A DNA stretch of 32,539 bases from Dysgonamonadaceae bacterium. GTDB taxonomy: Bacteria; Bacteroidota; Bacteroidia; Bacteroidales; Dysgonomonadaceae. The notes below the pieces were generated by a model. That model did not search any database. It had not been told where the DNA came from and saw nothing but the letters and a program-made list of their open reading frames with translations. The DNA lies in assembly GCA_031272205.1 (NCBI GenBank), contig JAISUH010000022.1, positions 1-32,539 on the forward strand, given 5' to 3'. Below are positions 32,488 through 32,539 of this stretch, piece after piece. Position 1 is the stretch's first letter; each line of letters starts with the position of its first letter. The position numbers were made by a program, and so were the translations under genes.

Positions 32488-32539
32488 AGAAGTAACGTTT
32501 AAAAAATTAATACTATAATGAACTGTTTATTCTTTCGGT

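Noticed and set aside
1-32539. tRNA or rRNA genes, CRISPR arrays, insertion sequences
   Set aside because: No cloverleaf-like sequence, regularly spaced repeat array or transposase ORF was seen anywhere in the window.

Overview
The window looks like a chromosomal segment of a Bacteroidales (Bacteroidota) bacterium. The evidence is the Bacteroidota-type division/cell-wall (dcw) cluster with no murF or ddl, a DAHP synthase fused to a C-terminal chorismate mutase, TAnnTTTG-type -7 promoter elements, few Shine-Dalgarno sequences, and several SusD-independent secreted glycoside hydrolases and lipoproteins. The genus cannot be fixed from sequence alone. A peritrophin-A (CBM14)-like peptide and a probable exo-glucosaminidase are compatible with an arthropod-gut or chitin-rich habitat, but that is inference.

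Layout. (1) 1-1389, plus strand: the C-terminal part of a GH2 exo-beta-glucosaminidase-like enzyme. (2) 1522-17802, minus strand: a complete dcw cluster read from right to left as mraZ, rsmH, ftsL, ftsI, murE, mraY, murD, ftsW, murG, murC, ftsQ, ftsA, ftsZ, followed by yqeY. Upstream of mraZ are three GTGGK boxes with a 10-bp period, which fit the known MraZ operator. (3) 18018-19811, plus strand: argS, divergent from mraZ. (4) 19836-23775, minus strand: an aromatic amino acid operon read as pheA, aminotransferase, DAHP synthase/chorismate mutase, tyrA. (5) 23776-24429: a long intergenic region. It holds what looks like a complete transcription attenuator for the aromatic operon (promoter, Phe/Tyr-rich leader peptide, antiterminator strand, intrinsic terminator), a 34-bp perfect palindrome that may terminate a small RNA, and a promoter for the genes to its right. 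(6) 24430-30166, plus strand: S9 peptidase, GH16 laminarinase-like enzyme, GH105 hydrolase and tcdA. (7) 30283-32487, minus strand: an AT-rich accessory locus with a frameshifted Cys-rich CBM14-like secreted peptide, a six-bladed beta-propeller lipoprotein and a thioredoxin-like lipoprotein.

How the parts work together. The dcw cluster makes lipid II (MurC, MurD, MurE, MraY, MurG) and the divisome (FtsZ, FtsA, FtsQ, FtsL, FtsW, FtsI). The aromatic operon covers the committed first step of the shikimate pathway and both branches from chorismate to Phe and Tyr. A leader peptide dense in both Phe and Tyr codons is therefore a logical sensor for the whole operon. The hydrolase genes on the right form a same-strand cluster of secreted enzymes. 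The terminal locus pairs a Cys-rich secreted peptide with a CxxC thioredoxin-like lipoprotein, which suggests (inference) a disulfide-related link.

The strongest candidates for something undescribed are the Phe/Tyr attenuator at 23794-23974 and the CBM14-like peptide/propeller/thioredoxin locus at 30283-32487.
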